64,000 nucleotides of DNA from positions 176,501 through 240,500 of the forward strand of contig CAHIKZ030003485.1 of assembly GCA_903632075.3 (NCBI GenBank). Direction: 5' to 3'. The stretch comes from Acanthosepion pharaonis (taxonomy: Eukaryota; Mollusca; Cephalopoda; Sepiida; Sepiidae). Made by a program: the position numbers and the translations under genes. The number at the start of each line of letters is the position of its first letter. The first letter of the stretch is position 1. Under the pieces are notes generated by a model. The model made no database searches. It was not told the DNA's origin and worked only from the letters and a program-made list of their open reading frames with translations. Positions 11,027 through 22,660 of the stretch are shown piece after piece.

Positions 11027-14000
11027 CTAAGAGGTGTATCCTAAGAGAGGATATTGGGATTTCATTCTCCATTTCACAAGGCATGATTATTTTTAGTTGA
11101 TAATATCTTTTCTGATGACATTTACTTCTATGCGCTGTCCCTTCAGGACATTGGCAATCATGGCTCTCCACAATTTTCTGTCCTTTATAACTCTTAATAA
11201 ATTTTGTTGTTTTTTTGTTATTTGTCCTAAACCCTGTTCCACCATCCATTTACTTCAGCTCACCAAATAGATTATGCATTTTGTTTTCTTGTCTTCATTC
11301 ATCCTTTGAGTATCAGATTTTCCAAGTCTTCTTTTCTCATGTGCCTTTAGAAATTTCAACAGTCTCTTTCTGATGTTGTGTAAGTGTCCTTTTTGTTTCT
11401 GTTTTCTCTAAAACTTTGTCATTATTCTCATGTTTGATTCATGGTATTCTCAGCATCCTTCTGTAGAACCACATTTCTGTTGCTTCAGAGCTCTTCATCT
11501 TTGAAAAGATTGTCGATCATTCACTGCCATATAATAAGACTGATATTACATTACAGTTCAGTACTCTTTTTGTTTCTAACAAAATTTTTCTGTTTCTTAA
11601 TACTTTACTAGTACATCACTAACAATTAAGGAGAACTAACTCAGTACATAAATCAACTAGTTTGAACGAAACCCAATGCGACTATTACTAGAACGTGCAT
11701 TTTGTATTTTAAATCTTAAACTCTTGTTACTTTATTGAATACATAAAAACATTTACTTGATACATGTGTGGAACATTTTCAGATTTTACTTAAGAATTGG
11801 CAGAAAAAAAAAATCTTCAATCCTTACTGAAATATTTTCTTTGCCTCAAAGTGACTTGTTAATTTATCTTGAGAATCAGCAAATTGATCTCTCGACTCCA
11901 GCTTATTCAAAACATTTTTACTTTTAACAAGTGGCTTTTGGTTCATTGACAACTGTTTTTTCCAGTTCCTAGGAAGTAGTAAAAATTCACGTCTTGTACT
12001 TACCTACAGAGTACAGAGTATTTCTTAAGACTTTATGAAAATGCATTGATTCTTTTGTTATAATTCAAGTTGATTAACCAATAATACTTTTCTTAAGGTA
12101 GAAATCACTTTGTCAAAGGCAGGTGCTTTGCTTCAATATTTGACAAAATGGATTATTTCAGCCACCTAACTACAGACAAATTTGTTGCATTTTTTACTGT
12201 CAGTGACCATTTCCAAATATAAGTTAAAGGCTGTTAAATAGTCAATTAAAAGTTTCTCTTGTAAAATTCTTTAAAAAAAAAATTAACATTCAGTGTTTAT
12301 CTTTTCTTTTATAAAAGTGAACAATTTCTAAGTTTAAAAGTTATTATTTAAGCTTCTAAAATTTTTTGTTTTCTTCTGCAATTTTTTTTTTATCTCAATT
12401 AGTGTTCGTTACAAATAGAATTTTCCTGAAAATCAGAAATTTTTTTTTTTTTTGTTATAAAGATGTAGATATTTTAGTTTCTTTCAATTCATTTTTTTTG
12501 TCTTGTGACAAACAAATGTTAGTATTTATTTCCTTTGGTTGAATTCTTGAATTAGACTGTAAGCTTTGAAAACTTCAGTGTCACTGACTTGGATTTTATT
12601 AGGCATTCTTTTAACAGACAGCAAATGCTTGTAAAATCTCTTTGGGAAATGATACTGATTGATAGATTCTAAAAATGAACTTTATTGCTTACAAAGTTTT
12701 GCTGAAACTATTTTGTGTAACACTGAATTTTCTTTGTTCTTCTCTTTCTTTATTGTTGTTGCTTTTCCTTCCTAGGGTCATAATAAGCCAATAATGGCAA
12801 TGGCTTTGGCATCTGATGGCAACTCACTCTTCACTGGATGCAGCAGTGGTCATATTAATATCCTTTTTTTTAATTTTATTTTGTGCATAATTTATAATTT
12901 GTTTTTTTTTTTTTTTTTTTTTTTTTTTTTGTTATTGAAAATGCTGTCATTGTCATCTGACAATTTCTAAGCTTTTGTTTTATTGCCATCAAATTATGTT
13001 AAAATTATAAAAAAGGAGATAAGTGTATGTAGCATTATCTAGAGTAAATAATACTTGACTTTAACTCGTCACATGCCTAGGTATATAGGTAACATTCTCA
13101 TATAATAATTTTTTTTTTTCATAGTAGCATTCTTGGTAATTTTAGGAAAATAAAATTAAAGATTTTACAGGATCAGATATTGGAGAGGTTCTTAGCACTC
13201 TTCACCAAAAATGGAATGATTTCATATGTTGCCTTTTAAACAAAAATTAATTGCTTCTGAAATCATATAAGACTGATTTTTATTCACAAACAAAACAAAC
13301 AAACTGGAGAATAAACAAAGATCACAGAAAAGAAATTTTAAAAAATTTAAAAACTCTGTGTCTACAGAAAATCTTTTTCATTATTTTGATAAAAGGAAAA
13401 AGGCGTGTTATTAAACATCAGATTAATCAAAAAATAAAAAAAATCCTCCCAGATATTCAAAACAAAAAGGCAGTGTTTGCTTAGAAATCCTATTCAAATT
13501 TATATCTTTAACAGCAATTTTATTACTTATATTATCCAAATCTCTCTTCTACCCACTTTCTTATTGGGGGCAGATGTTGTTGTCCCCTAATGGTTAATGG
13601 AATTGACAAACTGAGTTCAAATTCTTGTTTGGACTATTGGGAAGGCATGAACTCATCTCTTCTTTCTCCAGCTATGAAGGCAATAGGAGGGAAGAGATTG
13701 GACTCTTCAGCCTTGGTTAACAACCAGGCTAGGAAAAAGACAACTTAGTGGTTTCAATCCATCAGTAGAGCCTTTAAGGATGACTACTTTTGAGTTTATT
13801 AAATATTCAAGAAATTTCCTCCCATTTGTTAATTTAGTTAGTGGAAATTCTCAGACAAACCATTTCATTACTAAAAATCATAAAAAAATATTTCAGCCAA
13901 CCAATGCCATCTATTTGAAACTCATGTGTATTTGCACTTCTTACAGGTCAGGTTAAGGATTAAATGTTGCTGCTGATACCCTATAACACAATAGAACCTG

Positions 14001-17000
14001 TCATATGTTACTTGAAGAAGGCATTGGCACACCCATTGCTCTGACAAATCCCATGTGGGTAGATTTAATCTACCCAGATACTCTTAATAGTTTATAGGAG
14101 TGGAGAACATCTATGTCTCAGATTAACAAAAAGAAACAATTCTTAGAAAAGTGGAGAAGTTACAAAAATATGCAACTTATATGACATTTTTTCTTCTTAA
14201 AACTTATTTCTTATAAATCGTGAATTAAAAGAAAAATGACAAAAAATAGAAAAATTTTATGAACTGAAAATTTATTTTTGCTCTAAATTTCAAAATGTCA
14301 TACACATTTGTGAAGCATTGTGATTTTTGCTATTTATTGTTTCAAAGCAAAACTGTCAGCATTTATGCAAAGAGGATCATGTCTAATTTAATGTGATTGC
14401 TAAAGATGACCAATTGGATGAATCCTGTCATTGAAATAATATAGCTTTTATTTATTACAAGATATTTGGATCTTTTCATTTGTATAAATTTTTAAGTATG
14501 AAGATGATAATATCCTTAACACTTGTTACATTATTGGGATGCAAATTCTGGTTTGAACGATGAAATTGTTGGCAAAGGTCACAGCACACAGATTCAAGAT
14601 TTGACAGTGTCAGGTGACAATCTGATCTCTGTCAGCATGGATGACACAATTCGATTCACTTCCATCTCCTCAAAGCAATATGGGTAAAGTGCCCCCACTT
14701 TTTTTTTGTTGGTTTTTGTTTTTATACTCAAATTTCCACCTAAATGAGAATTCTTTAAGCAGAAATACTTTTTATTACTGACAAACTTTAATTTAAAAAA
14801 AGAAAATTTTATTTACATTAATAACAACTATTTTTTTTGATTTTTGCCCAAATTTATAAATATCATTAAGAGGTTTTTTTTTAAGAAAGCTTCACTCAAA
14901 TTAATTTTGGATTATTTTTGTAATAGTTTAAAAAAAAAAATATTTGAATTGTCATTTTATTCAACTGTTTTTTTTTTGTTTTTGTTTTTTTTCTAGTTTT
15001 TACAATGAATAAAACATTAAAAACTTGTTTTGAAAATATGAAATCAAAGTATTTTGTCTTTATTTTATTTCTTCTCCTTTCTAGAACTTCTTCCATTAAA
15101 TTAGAGTCTCAACCTCGTGCAGTTGCTAGCCACGGGAATCTGACTGCTGTTGCCTGTATTAACCATGTAAGTAATTTTATTTAACTTGTAGGCAATAGAA
15201 TTTTCTCGGTGCTGATTCAAGTAAACCTTGTGGTTCTTTCACATGGATATTAAGTGACACCACAAATTTGAAAATGGTAGGAGAGCATGTTGAGAGAAAG
15301 ACTCATATATATGCACACACAGATGATCAATGTCATGTAATAAAAGTTTATCTTTATACAGACAGATAATTTTAAAAGCCTGAAGTTATTTTTCTTGAAA
15401 AAACGAAATTTGTTTACTCAACTTGTACCTGTTTGATAGTTATTCCAATCATCAAATCGACCATTAACAATGACCACCACCTTTTACTGATTCTGAGAAC
15501 TACAGATCTTCACATATGATTAATTAATTGTTGCATAGACATTAAAAAAAAAAAAAATAGAAATATTTTTTAGTGTAACTTGATTGTGGATTACTTCTGT
15601 TAACTTATTCAATTCTTGTAGATCAAAATTTGCTGTAGTAAATGCTTTGTTTAATTTGTATTTATAGTTTTAATTATAACTGGAGGTTTTATCATAATGG
15701 ATAACTTATCAAAATAAAATGTGTGTGCAGAAGTAAATTTAGAAAATATAGAGAATATATTTACCCATTTGCATGTGTGTTTTTTTTTCTCTTTTCAGGT
15801 TGTACTTTTGGATGGGGAACGAGTTGTACTTACTGAACCTATGAAGTTTGAGAGTTCAGCAATTGCATTCCACCCAAATGGAGGCACACTTGCTGTTGGT
15901 GCAAATGTGAGTTTCCATTTATTTCCTTTAATTCAGTTTCTCAGCTTTCAAATGACCAATTGTGCTGTTTCTAATTAACTTTTTTTGTTAGAAATATAAA
16001 TGGTTGAATGTAAGAAAGACATGGTAGAAGATAAAACAGACCAATTGTGCTTATGGTGAGAAGACATCAAGAAAGTAAAGAGGTTAATTAAAACTGCCAG
16101 ACAATGAATAAATTAAACCATATTTGGATGACATTTAAGCCAATAGGAAAAGATTTGGACGTTTAAAATTTGGTTCACTAATCATTTGAGTATTAGCAAT
16201 TGATAAAATTAAAATGTTTTATAAGCATTGTTGCATGTGAATGTGTTTTGCTTAGTGGATATGCAAACTTTTTTTATCTTTTTTTTCTAGGATAACAAGG
16301 TTCATTTATATGAAGTGAACAATTTCACTTTGACAGAAATCAAGTCATTAGAAGAAAGTGGTTCTATTAAAGACATATCCTTTTCACCTGATGGACAGTA
16401 CATGACATCTTGCAATAGTGACAGGCGTGTTAACCTCTACAGATTGCCTGATTACTCGGTAAGTTTTTTTCTTGAGTCTAATAGCCCAAGGCTAAGTTTT
16501 AATTTTTCTATTTTTTTTTAATTTCAATGTGACCGAATGGAAATAATTTCTAATTACTTCAATGAATGTTTGACTTTCTTTTAAAACTGTATGGTAACTA
16601 TAAAAAAGGCATTTTTTTTTTCTTTTTCAATTGTTTTGAAATGTTTGTTTATGGGCATTTCACTGTGATTGTTTGCCTTGCTATTATTCAATATTTGAGA
16701 ATCAGTAGAACCTACAAGTCTTATTTTGCTGAAGTCATGTTGCTGCTAATAATAAATTATCTCCCTTGACTATGCATTTCTCTTGTGTGCATCTACACAT
16801 ATCACATAACTTAAAGTTAGCTTTTTAACCCTTGAATTTTCAGTTATAAATTTTCTTTGTGTTTATTATTAAAACATTTTTCAAAATGACCTTCTTGTCC
16901 TTAATTACATATCTTATCTGAGTTTATTTATTAGAAAAGATGATTGTTTTTTATTTTTTCTCACTGTTGTTTCTTACTGTGAAACCTTTAATATTGTCTT

Positions 17001-17630
17001 CCATTGCATCAGTTGATTGCCAATGAATTTGTATCTCTTTTGTTTCTAACAACAGCGTGTCCATGACTCCACTCATCATACTGCCCGAGTAAACTCTGTC
17101 AGTTGGAGTCCAGACAGCACTCATTTTGTTACGGGTGGAATTGACAGCAACATCATTGTTCATAACCCTAAAGAATGGATGTCACCTTTAATTATCAAAG
17201 GTAAAATATATTCGTCCTCTTCCTAAAATAAAATGATTCGTCTTCTTCCTCTGTAATTGATCTATTTTAGGAGATTTGGTTGTTATGAGATGCTGTTGAG
17301 AAATCTGAAAATATTTTGATACTGAAAATGTAAAATTTTAAAATATAGAATGTGATGGTGGGAGACTGGTATTCATGCAAGTTACATGCTTTGGAGACAA
17401 AGGATGAAGTCAGTGATTAATTTAAATGTTGAATTTAATCAAAATTTAATTTGAATTATAAAAAAAAATTTTTTTTGCTGTTTGAAGAAATGTTTATGAA
17501 TTTATTTAATTGTTTTTCAGGTGCCCACAAAATGAGTCAGGTGAATCGTGTTCTCTGGTTGAATGACAATGTTGTCATATCAGTTGGTCAAGATAGTAAT
17601 GTGAAACAGTGGAACATCAACCACCATTAA
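10522..17630 (+). CDS. WDR1: WDR1 / AIP1 (actin-interacting protein 1), C-terminal eight exons, 5' part outside window
   Basis: Joined exons: 10522-10663, 12776-12857, 14530-14683, 15085-15166, 15799-15906, 16291-16458, 17056-17200 and 17521-17630. They give about 329 residues plus a stop, against about 606 for the usual family member, so the first 275 or so residues lie upstream of the window. The protein is a tandem seven-bladed beta-propeller of WD40 repeats. WDR1/AIP1 binds cofilin-decorated actin filaments and speeds their disassembly in the cytoplasm. Recognition rests on stretches such as LSGYINYLDKNNP, GHINYWDANSG, SMDDTIRFTSI, VAFHPNG-like AIAFHPNGG, ISFSPDGQY and the end VGQDSNVKQWNINHH, in the order seen in vertebrate WDR1. 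All splice phases fit. Seven of the boundaries seen are GT or AG type; intron 12858-14529 is U12-type AT-AC. The coding frame is undamaged, so the gene looks functional. Confidence 0.95.
10816..10854. repeat. (GT)n microsatellite
   Basis: About 39 bases of GT repeat within the first WDR1 intron seen. Alternating purine-pyrimidine tracts like this can adopt Z-DNA, but nothing shows that it matters here. Confidence 0.9.
10976..11022. repeat. (CA)n(TA)n microsatellite
   Basis: A short CA run passes directly into about 32 bases of TA repeat, within a WDR1 intron. Confidence 0.9.
11040..11625 (-). pseudogene. Non-LTR retrotransposon reverse transcriptase, C-terminal fragment
   Basis: On the minus strand the order matches the C-terminal part of the LINE at 59940-61580: a block equivalent to LETKKRVLNC near 11590, then MWFYRRMLRIP near 11470, a GHxMRKE-like block near 11330 and a KLWRAMIAN-like block near 11160. 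Shared nucleotide runs include gtggttctacagaaggatgc. It is 5'-truncated, as LINE copies usually are, and lies in the WDR1 intron on the opposite strand. Frameshifts show that it is dead. Confidence 0.75.
11626..12775 (+). other. WDR1 intron, AT-rich, no other gene
   Basis: No transposon protein or RNA gene was seen. Several poly-T and poly-A runs are present. It ends with the pyrimidine-rich acceptor of exon b. Confidence 0.5.
12776..12857 (+). CDS. WDR1: WDR1 exon b (before the U12-type intron)
   Basis: The acceptor is cttcctag at 12768-12775. The exon is read from phase 0 as GHNKPIMAMALASDGNS through FTGCSSGHI and leaves one base of an Asn codon. No GT donor follows at the right place. The exon is instead followed directly by ATATCCTTT, the U12-type AT-AC donor. 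Confidence 0.9.
12899..12930. repeat. Poly-T tract in the U12-type intron
   Basis: About 30 consecutive T bases, lying about 40 bases after the AT-AC donor. It may be the remnant of an inverted retroposon poly-A tail; the neighbouring sequence does not prove this. Confidence 0.85.
13560..13790 (+). repeat. Diverged SINE family B copy
   Basis: It shows the block order of the copies at 22366 and 63605: cctaatggttaatgg (A-box-like), gagttcaaattcttg (B-box-like), gggaaggcatgaactcatct, and a block equivalent to the 'cttggttggtaac' segment at 13713. It is old and diverged, and lies inside the U12-type intron. Confidence 0.5.
14530..14683 (+). CDS. WDR1: WDR1 exon c (after the U12-type intron)
   Basis: It starts with two bases completing an Asn codon, then reads YWDANSGLNDEIVGKGH and continues to VSMDDTIRFTSISSKQY. 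The donor is gg|gtaaag at 14684. This blade follows the invariant HINYWD motif of AIP1/WDR1. It ends with two bases of a Gly codon. Confidence 0.92.
15085..15166 (+). CDS. WDR1: WDR1 exon d
   Basis: The acceptor is ctttctag at 15077-15084 and the donor is cat|gtaagt at 15167. It completes the split Gly codon and encodes TSSIKLESQPRAVASHGN then LTAVACINH, ending in phase 0. It matches the region of WDR1 with a 'VVKLDVQPK' type strand in the second propeller. Confidence 0.9.
15167..15798 (+). other. WDR1 intron between exons d and e
   Basis: A GT-AG intron of 632 bases with no recognised insertion. Confidence 0.85.
15799..15906 (+). CDS. WDR1: WDR1 exon e
   Basis: The acceptor is cttttcag at 15791-15798 and the donor is aat|gtgagt at 15907. 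It has 36 whole codons, reading VVLLDGERVVLTEPMKF and AIAFHPNGGTLAVGAN, a typical WD40 strand pair of the second propeller. Confidence 0.92.
15907..16290 (+). other. WDR1 intron between exons e and f
   Basis: A GT-AG intron of 384 bases with a poly-T acceptor tract. Nothing else was recognised. Confidence 0.85.
16291..16458 (+). CDS. WDR1: WDR1 exon f
   Basis: The acceptor is ttttctag at 16283-16290 and the donor is tcg|gtaagt at 16459. It has 56 whole codons, reading DNKVHLYEVNNFTLTEIK, KDISFSPDGQYMTSC and RRVNLYRLPDYS. It matches the 'GNVRLYSI ... VTDVAYSHDGAFLAV' part of WDR1. Confidence 0.93.
16459..17055 (+). other. WDR1 intron between exons f and g
   Basis: A GT-AG intron of 597 bases. 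Nothing else was recognised. Confidence 0.85.
17056..17200 (+). CDS. WDR1: WDR1 exon g
   Basis: The acceptor is taacaacag ending at 17055 and the donor is g|gtaaaa at 17201. It encodes RVHDSTHHTARVNSVSWSPD and FVTGGIDSNIIVHNP, the penultimate WD40 blade with its SWSPD motif. It ends in phase 1. Confidence 0.92.
17201..17520 (+). other. WDR1 intron between exons g and h
   Basis: A GT-AG intron of 320 bases ending in tgtttttcag. Nothing else was recognised. Confidence 0.85.
17521..17630 (+). CDS. WDR1: WDR1 terminal exon and stop
   Basis: The acceptor is tgtttttcag at 17511-17520. It encodes GAHKMSQVNRVLWLNDN, VVISVGQDSNVKQWN and a short INHH tail, then TAA at 17628-17630. This matches the normal WDR1 C-terminus, which ends a few residues after the final W. 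The last blade is complete. Confidence 0.94.
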
Positions 17631-19100
17631 AATTAGGCCTTACAGCTTAAGACTTCTTTCTGCAAAGATCAGTTGATGCTGTTCCTCTTTTCATTAAATG
17701 TAAAGTTTTCACCCTCCCCACTCTCTCCCCCCACCCACCTGCCTCACTTATATCTATCTTTCTCTCTTTCAATGATTGTCTTTATTTTCTTTAAAGCTTC
17801 ACAATTTGGAACTGTCACTTGCAGCTCATTTTGCAGATTTTTCAATACAGATGCCAACACTCTGTTGGTATTAGGTTTTTTTTTTCCATTGTTTTTATAA
17901 ATAGTATAGGACAATAATAGTTTTTAATAGTTATCTTTCCATGCCATTTTACTTGACCTTAAATTTTTTTTTTTGTTTTTGTCAAATTATTTTTACTTTT
18001 GTAAAAATTGTTTTCCTCTCTGAGAAAGACCTGTCCAAATCTTTTCTTGCTTTGTCCAAGCAAAAGATTTGATTTTTTGGCCACAATATTTTAAGGTCTT
18101 AACCTGTTGGCACCTAAGAACTGACCACTTACAGATACACCATCCCTGAATATTTTGGGTAAATTTTCACTACTTTAATCATGAAGAACGGCAAATGGCC
18201 AGCATAAAGTTGCTCAAATTCTACTTCCAAGTTAGACTATGTAATTATTTTTGGTGATGAGACACTAAAAACTGGTACACTGGGTTCAATAGGTAAATTA
18301 TTTCTCTACAATTACTGTTGTCAGTCTTAGTTTTATGTACAAAAAACAAAGACTTTCTTAAAGAAAGAAAATTTGGTTAAGGAATGGCGGAGATTTTTTC
18401 CCTCCCTTTAAAATTCTTTTTATTTTTTTTTTCCCCCCTATTTTTTATTAAACACATTAACTTAAAAATGTTTCATAAATATTGACTTTTCAATGAATTC
18501 TTTTATGTGGGCCTGACTTCAGTTTTTATCTGCTTCGTATCATCAGAAAAAAAATCTATGAAAAATGTCGATTTTATTTTAATGTGAATTATGTAAATGA
18601 TTCGTTGTTACCTCCCTTGTTTCTGTGAAAAACGCTAAAGACAATGACGAGAGATTTGATCATTTGCCCCTGAAATTTGAGGATGTGATCTGAATTGGGA
18701 CATTAAAATAATTTTTATTGAAAGCTTCAAGAGGTTTATTTAAATGAAGATAATTTTTGACTATCAATGAATCGATTGTATGTGCTGAAAAAGTATCATC
18801 TGCTGATAACAATAGTGATTTTTTTTTGTTTTTGAATTGATGCAAAATTTCAGAAAAATAAATCTATATTTGGAATTGAAATTTATGAAGTTTTAATTAC
18901 TAATCAAAGAAATGCATAAATTTCTCAAGAGGAAAAGAAATTTCTTACATAGTATTTTGAATTATTACAAAAATATGTAAAATATTTTGCATTTAAAATA
19001 TAAAAAGCAGTTAATACCTTATGGCAGTATTGGTTGATTAGGTATATATCAACATGATTAAGAGAATTTGTGCAGAATAAAGGCTTGTGGGGAGGGTTCC
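17631..19100 (+). other. Probable WDR1 3' UTR and downstream flank
   Basis: No coding sequence was recognised. The stretch is AT-rich with pyrimidine runs. AATAAA hexamers occur near 18857 and at 19076-19081, and either could be a poly(A) signal, but the cleavage site cannot be told from sequence alone. Confidence 0.5.
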
Positions 19101-20250
19101 TTAAATCTACAAAAAATTGATTTCAAATTATTGTTTTCCATGCTGAGAGAGATTAATCCTTTGTGCAGGGCATAAATTTTTATTGTTTCTTGTCATTAAA
19201 TAAAATCTGCCTATGATTTCAATATTTAGCTATTTTGTCCTTAATGTTTTAATATTATTAATATTTTATTTGTGAATGTTTTCAAGAAACATGAGCTTTG
19301 AACAATCAACTGATTTTTTTTCCCTCATGCCAATTGCCTTTTAAATTGGAAAGGTGAAAGAAAAGATCACTTTTGGGTAAAGTGCCTTGCTTGTCATGAG
19401 AAAAGTAAAACAGCCTGAGAAAATATCCATGAAGAGTTTAAAAAATAATAATTTCTAGATCTGTGCAATTTGATAAAACAGAGGTGATCACCAAAATAAG
19501 TTCCTGTACAAGATTTGTTCTTACTGGATTCAAGGAGTACTTAAAATATTACTTTAGAAAATGTCTTTTTTTTTTTCTTTCTACTCAAAGACATGACATA
19601 AATGGTATCTCTCTTAAAAATGAAGTACAAAGACTTAATTTTAATTTTATGATTTTTCCAAAATGATAAAGTAATTTCCTTTCATTTTATTGACAAAATC
19701 CAATTTACATTATTATTATTTGATTTTAATGTCAAGCAAGAAATCTTTAGTTCCATTCTTTTATTTGTTGGCTTGTGGGAATAAAAAAAATATCTGCTTT
19801 TCCAAATTGGATTTGAGGAAAAATCTCAGAAGCAGGTAAATTTTTTTTTATTTTATTTTTTTATTAGTTCTTTTAATTTCTCATTGCTCATTTAGATATT
19901 CTTTTAGAATGAATAATCCAAATCTACGAGATTTGATTTTGTGTGAATGACCATTGTTTTTTTTTTTCTTTTTGCTAAAATAAACAATGAACATAATTTG
20001 ATGATAATCTTTGGCTTTTGCTTAGAAGCAGACAAATTTCTGTGGTTCTTACTTATTATTTATTTATTTTGTGATCATTTCACAATTCATTCAGATGAAC
20101 ACTGTACATCTGCATTGGTTCCAGTTTCAGAAATAAAAATAAAAAAAAAAAAACCTCAAATGATTTTAGTCAATTTTCTATCCCTTCTTTGAAGCTTAGA
20201 TAAAAAAAAATCTACACATTTTACTACTTCTGCATTTGTTTTTTTTTTAT
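19101..20250. other. Intergenic AT-rich sequence
   Basis: No gene or named repeat was recognised. There are several A or T homopolymer runs. Confidence 0.4.
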
Positions 20251-20274
20251 ACACACACACACACACACACACAT
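20251..20274. repeat. (AC)n microsatellite
   Basis: About 24 bases of AC repeat just upstream of a LINE fragment. Confidence 0.9.
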
Positions 20275-20359
20275 GCTCTAGATCTCTACTGAGCCAATTA
20301 TTGTCAAAATCTTCCATAATTTTCCATATATCAATAAAAGTGCTATCATTTTTAATTGA

Positions 20360-20790
20360 TACTGACCAGGCATCTTGACTTCTATCACTTTCTCATCAAC
20401 GTACTGTGGCTTCCCGCTATCGTTTCTACAAATATTTTCATGGCAATTGCTCTGACAAGCTTTTTTTCCACTGGTACCTCAATTACATGAATTCAAGCGT
20501 GTGACTAGATTGGCATTGAGGTCTCATCATTTTACTGTTGATATAGCTAGATGCAACTGTCACTTTAACAGTTTCTTTTCACACACTTCTCGCCTGTGGA
20601 ACTCCATTCCAATTTCTTGGTTCTCTGATAATGGGAATCTTCAAAAATTCAAAAGCAATGTCAGTTGCCATCTTCTGTCTTTTTGAAACTTGTTTCTTTT
20701 TTATATCCTTTATTCAATCCTCCACATTTTCAGTTTAATTCTTTTTCACTCTCTGTAACCCTCCAGCAGTGGCAGTGTTGCATGGCTTGG
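20360..20790 (+). pseudogene. Non-LTR retrotransposon C-terminal fragment (RLWNS motif)
   Basis: Plus-strand frames give FHGNCSDKLFFHW near 20430, HEFKRVTRLALRSHHF-like sequence near 20495, and HTSRLWNSIPISWF at about 20584-20625, followed by NLQKFKSNV. The RLWNSIP-FK ending is the usual end of a Jockey/CR1-like reverse transcriptase. The copy at 26530-26890 on the other strand shares these blocks. It is 5'-truncated and frameshifted. Confidence 0.7.
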
Positions 20791-20800
20791 AGTGAAACGT

Positions 20801-20810
<10 letters not shown>

Positions 20811-20833
<23 letters not shown>

Positions 20834-20834
20834 G
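20811..20834. repeat. (TA)n microsatellite
   Basis: About 24 bases of TA repeat between the LINE fragment and a mariner remnant. Confidence 0.9.
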
Positions 20835-20837
20835 GAT

Positions 20838-21250
20838 AAATTGTCATTTAGATGACACAAAAATGAGAATAACACCGACATCTCATTTAACAAGTATATT
20901 TACCAAACTTACACAAAAATGTCTTGAAATACTAAAGAGTAAATTTATTCAATAAAATCGCTATTTGCTTCAACCACGGCCTCCAGATGACTTTGGATTC
21001 TCCAACAACTCTTCTGGATAGTCTTCTTGTTTAAGATGGTGAATACTGCCATAATCCTTGCCTTCAGTTCTTTCTTTTTACAAGGAGTTTTGTTGCTCTT
21101 TCACTCAACTGTGGCCCACATATAATCTTTTTGACAGCCATGACTGGGTTCTCCTGCTTGTGTCACATGGCGAAGACTCCTGTTGCGAGATATTTGTTTT
21201 TTTTTTTTTTATTCTTGTGCTGGAGTATATTTGTATTGTCAATATTTCTC
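20838..21250 (-). mobile_element. Mariner remnant, copy 2
   Basis: The first 140 bases match copy 1 at 7754 closely (aattgtcatttagatgacac, tcttgaaatactaaag, ttattcaataaaatcgc). The minus reading ends in a VEANSDFIE-like block. Beyond that it diverges into a different internal part, with a cttgtgtcacatggcgaaga block that corresponds to the HTSRR region. The transposase is mostly gone. Confidence 0.65.
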
Positions 21251-21289
21251 TAAATCGTGAATGTGGACAGAAATGTGCCTTTTAAATGT

Positions 21290-22365
21290 TTTGAGATTGA
21301 ACTATAGTCATTCATATGAAATTAAAGTCTCTTTGACTTAATTGTCAATATAAGTATACTCTGTACAAAAATAAAAAAAAAAACAAATTCTGGAAGCTCT
21401 TTATATAAAAAATAATATGACGCAAAAATAAATAAAAATCAATTATGAGTCTCGTAACAAAGTTCTAAAATGTGTATAACAGCAAGGTTTTAAAATATTT
21501 AAATTGTAATTGTTAAAAACTATTTTAAAACGTAATTATAATTTTTAATAAGAATTTACATAAATTAAGTTACCTCCCTTACATAGCAACAAATGTTTTT
21601 GAATTTAACAGAGTTCATGCTCTTACATATTCATAACTTACATTATTGTTTATCTATCAATTCACACCTGAAGATGATCTTGGATGAGATTAAAAGTACT
21701 TCTGACAATAAAAAAATATAAAAACAGCTCTGCCGTCTTTCTCCATCAATTTTATACCATCACTAAGAAATTGGTATGCAAACAGGAGAAGACTAAAATA
21801 AAAATAAATAGACATAATATATCTAGATTGTGTGTGGGTGTGAATATGCAACTTCCAATATATTGAAAAAGTATATATCTAAACTGTAAATATACGCAAA
21901 AACATCACATATATACGCACACTTATCGTTCATGTAATTATAAAGACCTGTAGAAAAGAAATGACAAAATATATAAAATACATGTACCTAATATGTATTT
22001 AATATATTTTTCATTTAATATGATATTAGTAAAAGAACATAAACATGCAAGTAAAAAAAAAAATTACTAATGCAAACAAGTAAACATACAATATTTCACT
22101 GAATTTTAAAGAAAAAGTAAATAAATGAATTAAAAAATGAAGATTGAAATCAATTCAGTGCAACATATTTCAAGAGACGTTTCTTTTTATGTCTACATGT
22201 AACCATCATTTCTTTTATTAGAGTTATTTAAATTTTTTCGAATAGTCAATATTTCTACAAGGCAAAGGTTACATCTTTCACCTTTTACCATTGTAAGATT
22301 TAGTTTTTTCCATTATTTTGCATGTCATTTTTGGTACAAACCCACCATCTTTTAATTCCCAGTTA
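21290..22365. other. AT-rich sequence, no gene
   Basis: Very AT-rich with short microsatellite-like runs. No exon or transposon protein was recognised. Confidence 0.4.
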
Positions 22366-22660
22366 ATGAAGGCACGGTAGAGTAATGGATAATGGCTCTG
22401 AGTGAGCTTGAATTCCAGTCGAATCCATTCACTTATGTGCTAATACTTTTGGGAAAGGTATGAATCCTCCTCTTCTCCCACCAACTATGGGTAAATAGCT
22501 GGTCTGACCAGGTTCTATAGCCTTGGATGGTAACTGCTCTACCACAGAAAGAAAAAACAACCTACTGTGGGGGGGAAAAAAATCTGCATCATCAGTCATG
22601 TATCCAAAGATACATGATTGCCTAAGTGTGTATCACGCATGGCACCTGACTTAAAAATTA
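22366..22660 (+). repeat. tRNA-derived SINE, family B
   Basis: The head ggtagagtaatggataatgg is A-box-like, and gaattccagtcgaatccatt carries the B box. The body has ccttggatggtaactgctct and cacagaaagaaaaaac. The tail has a 9-base hairpin, TCATGTATC / GATACATGA with a CAAA loop, at 22596-22617. The same order is seen at 63605-63855. Confidence 0.8.

Larger units (their letters stand above)
12858..14529 (+). other. WDR1: U12-type AT-AC intron of WDR1
   Basis: The intron begins ATATCCTTT (12858-12866), the U12 donor consensus. It ends with the branch-site motif TCCTTAAC (14513-14520) and a terminal AC at 14528-14529, so the branch adenosine sits about 10 bases from the 3' splice site, as is normal for this class. 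Splicing here restores GHI-N-YWD exactly, as in other WDR1 proteins. Upstream AG acceptors are excluded because a TAA stop at 14517-14519 is in frame with the next exon. The intron also contains a poly-T run and a decayed SINE. Confidence 0.9.

Noticed and set aside
16951..17163. Minus-strand open frame over WDR1 exon g
   Set aside because: It is the antisense shadow of a coding exon whose + reading is a clear WD40 blade.
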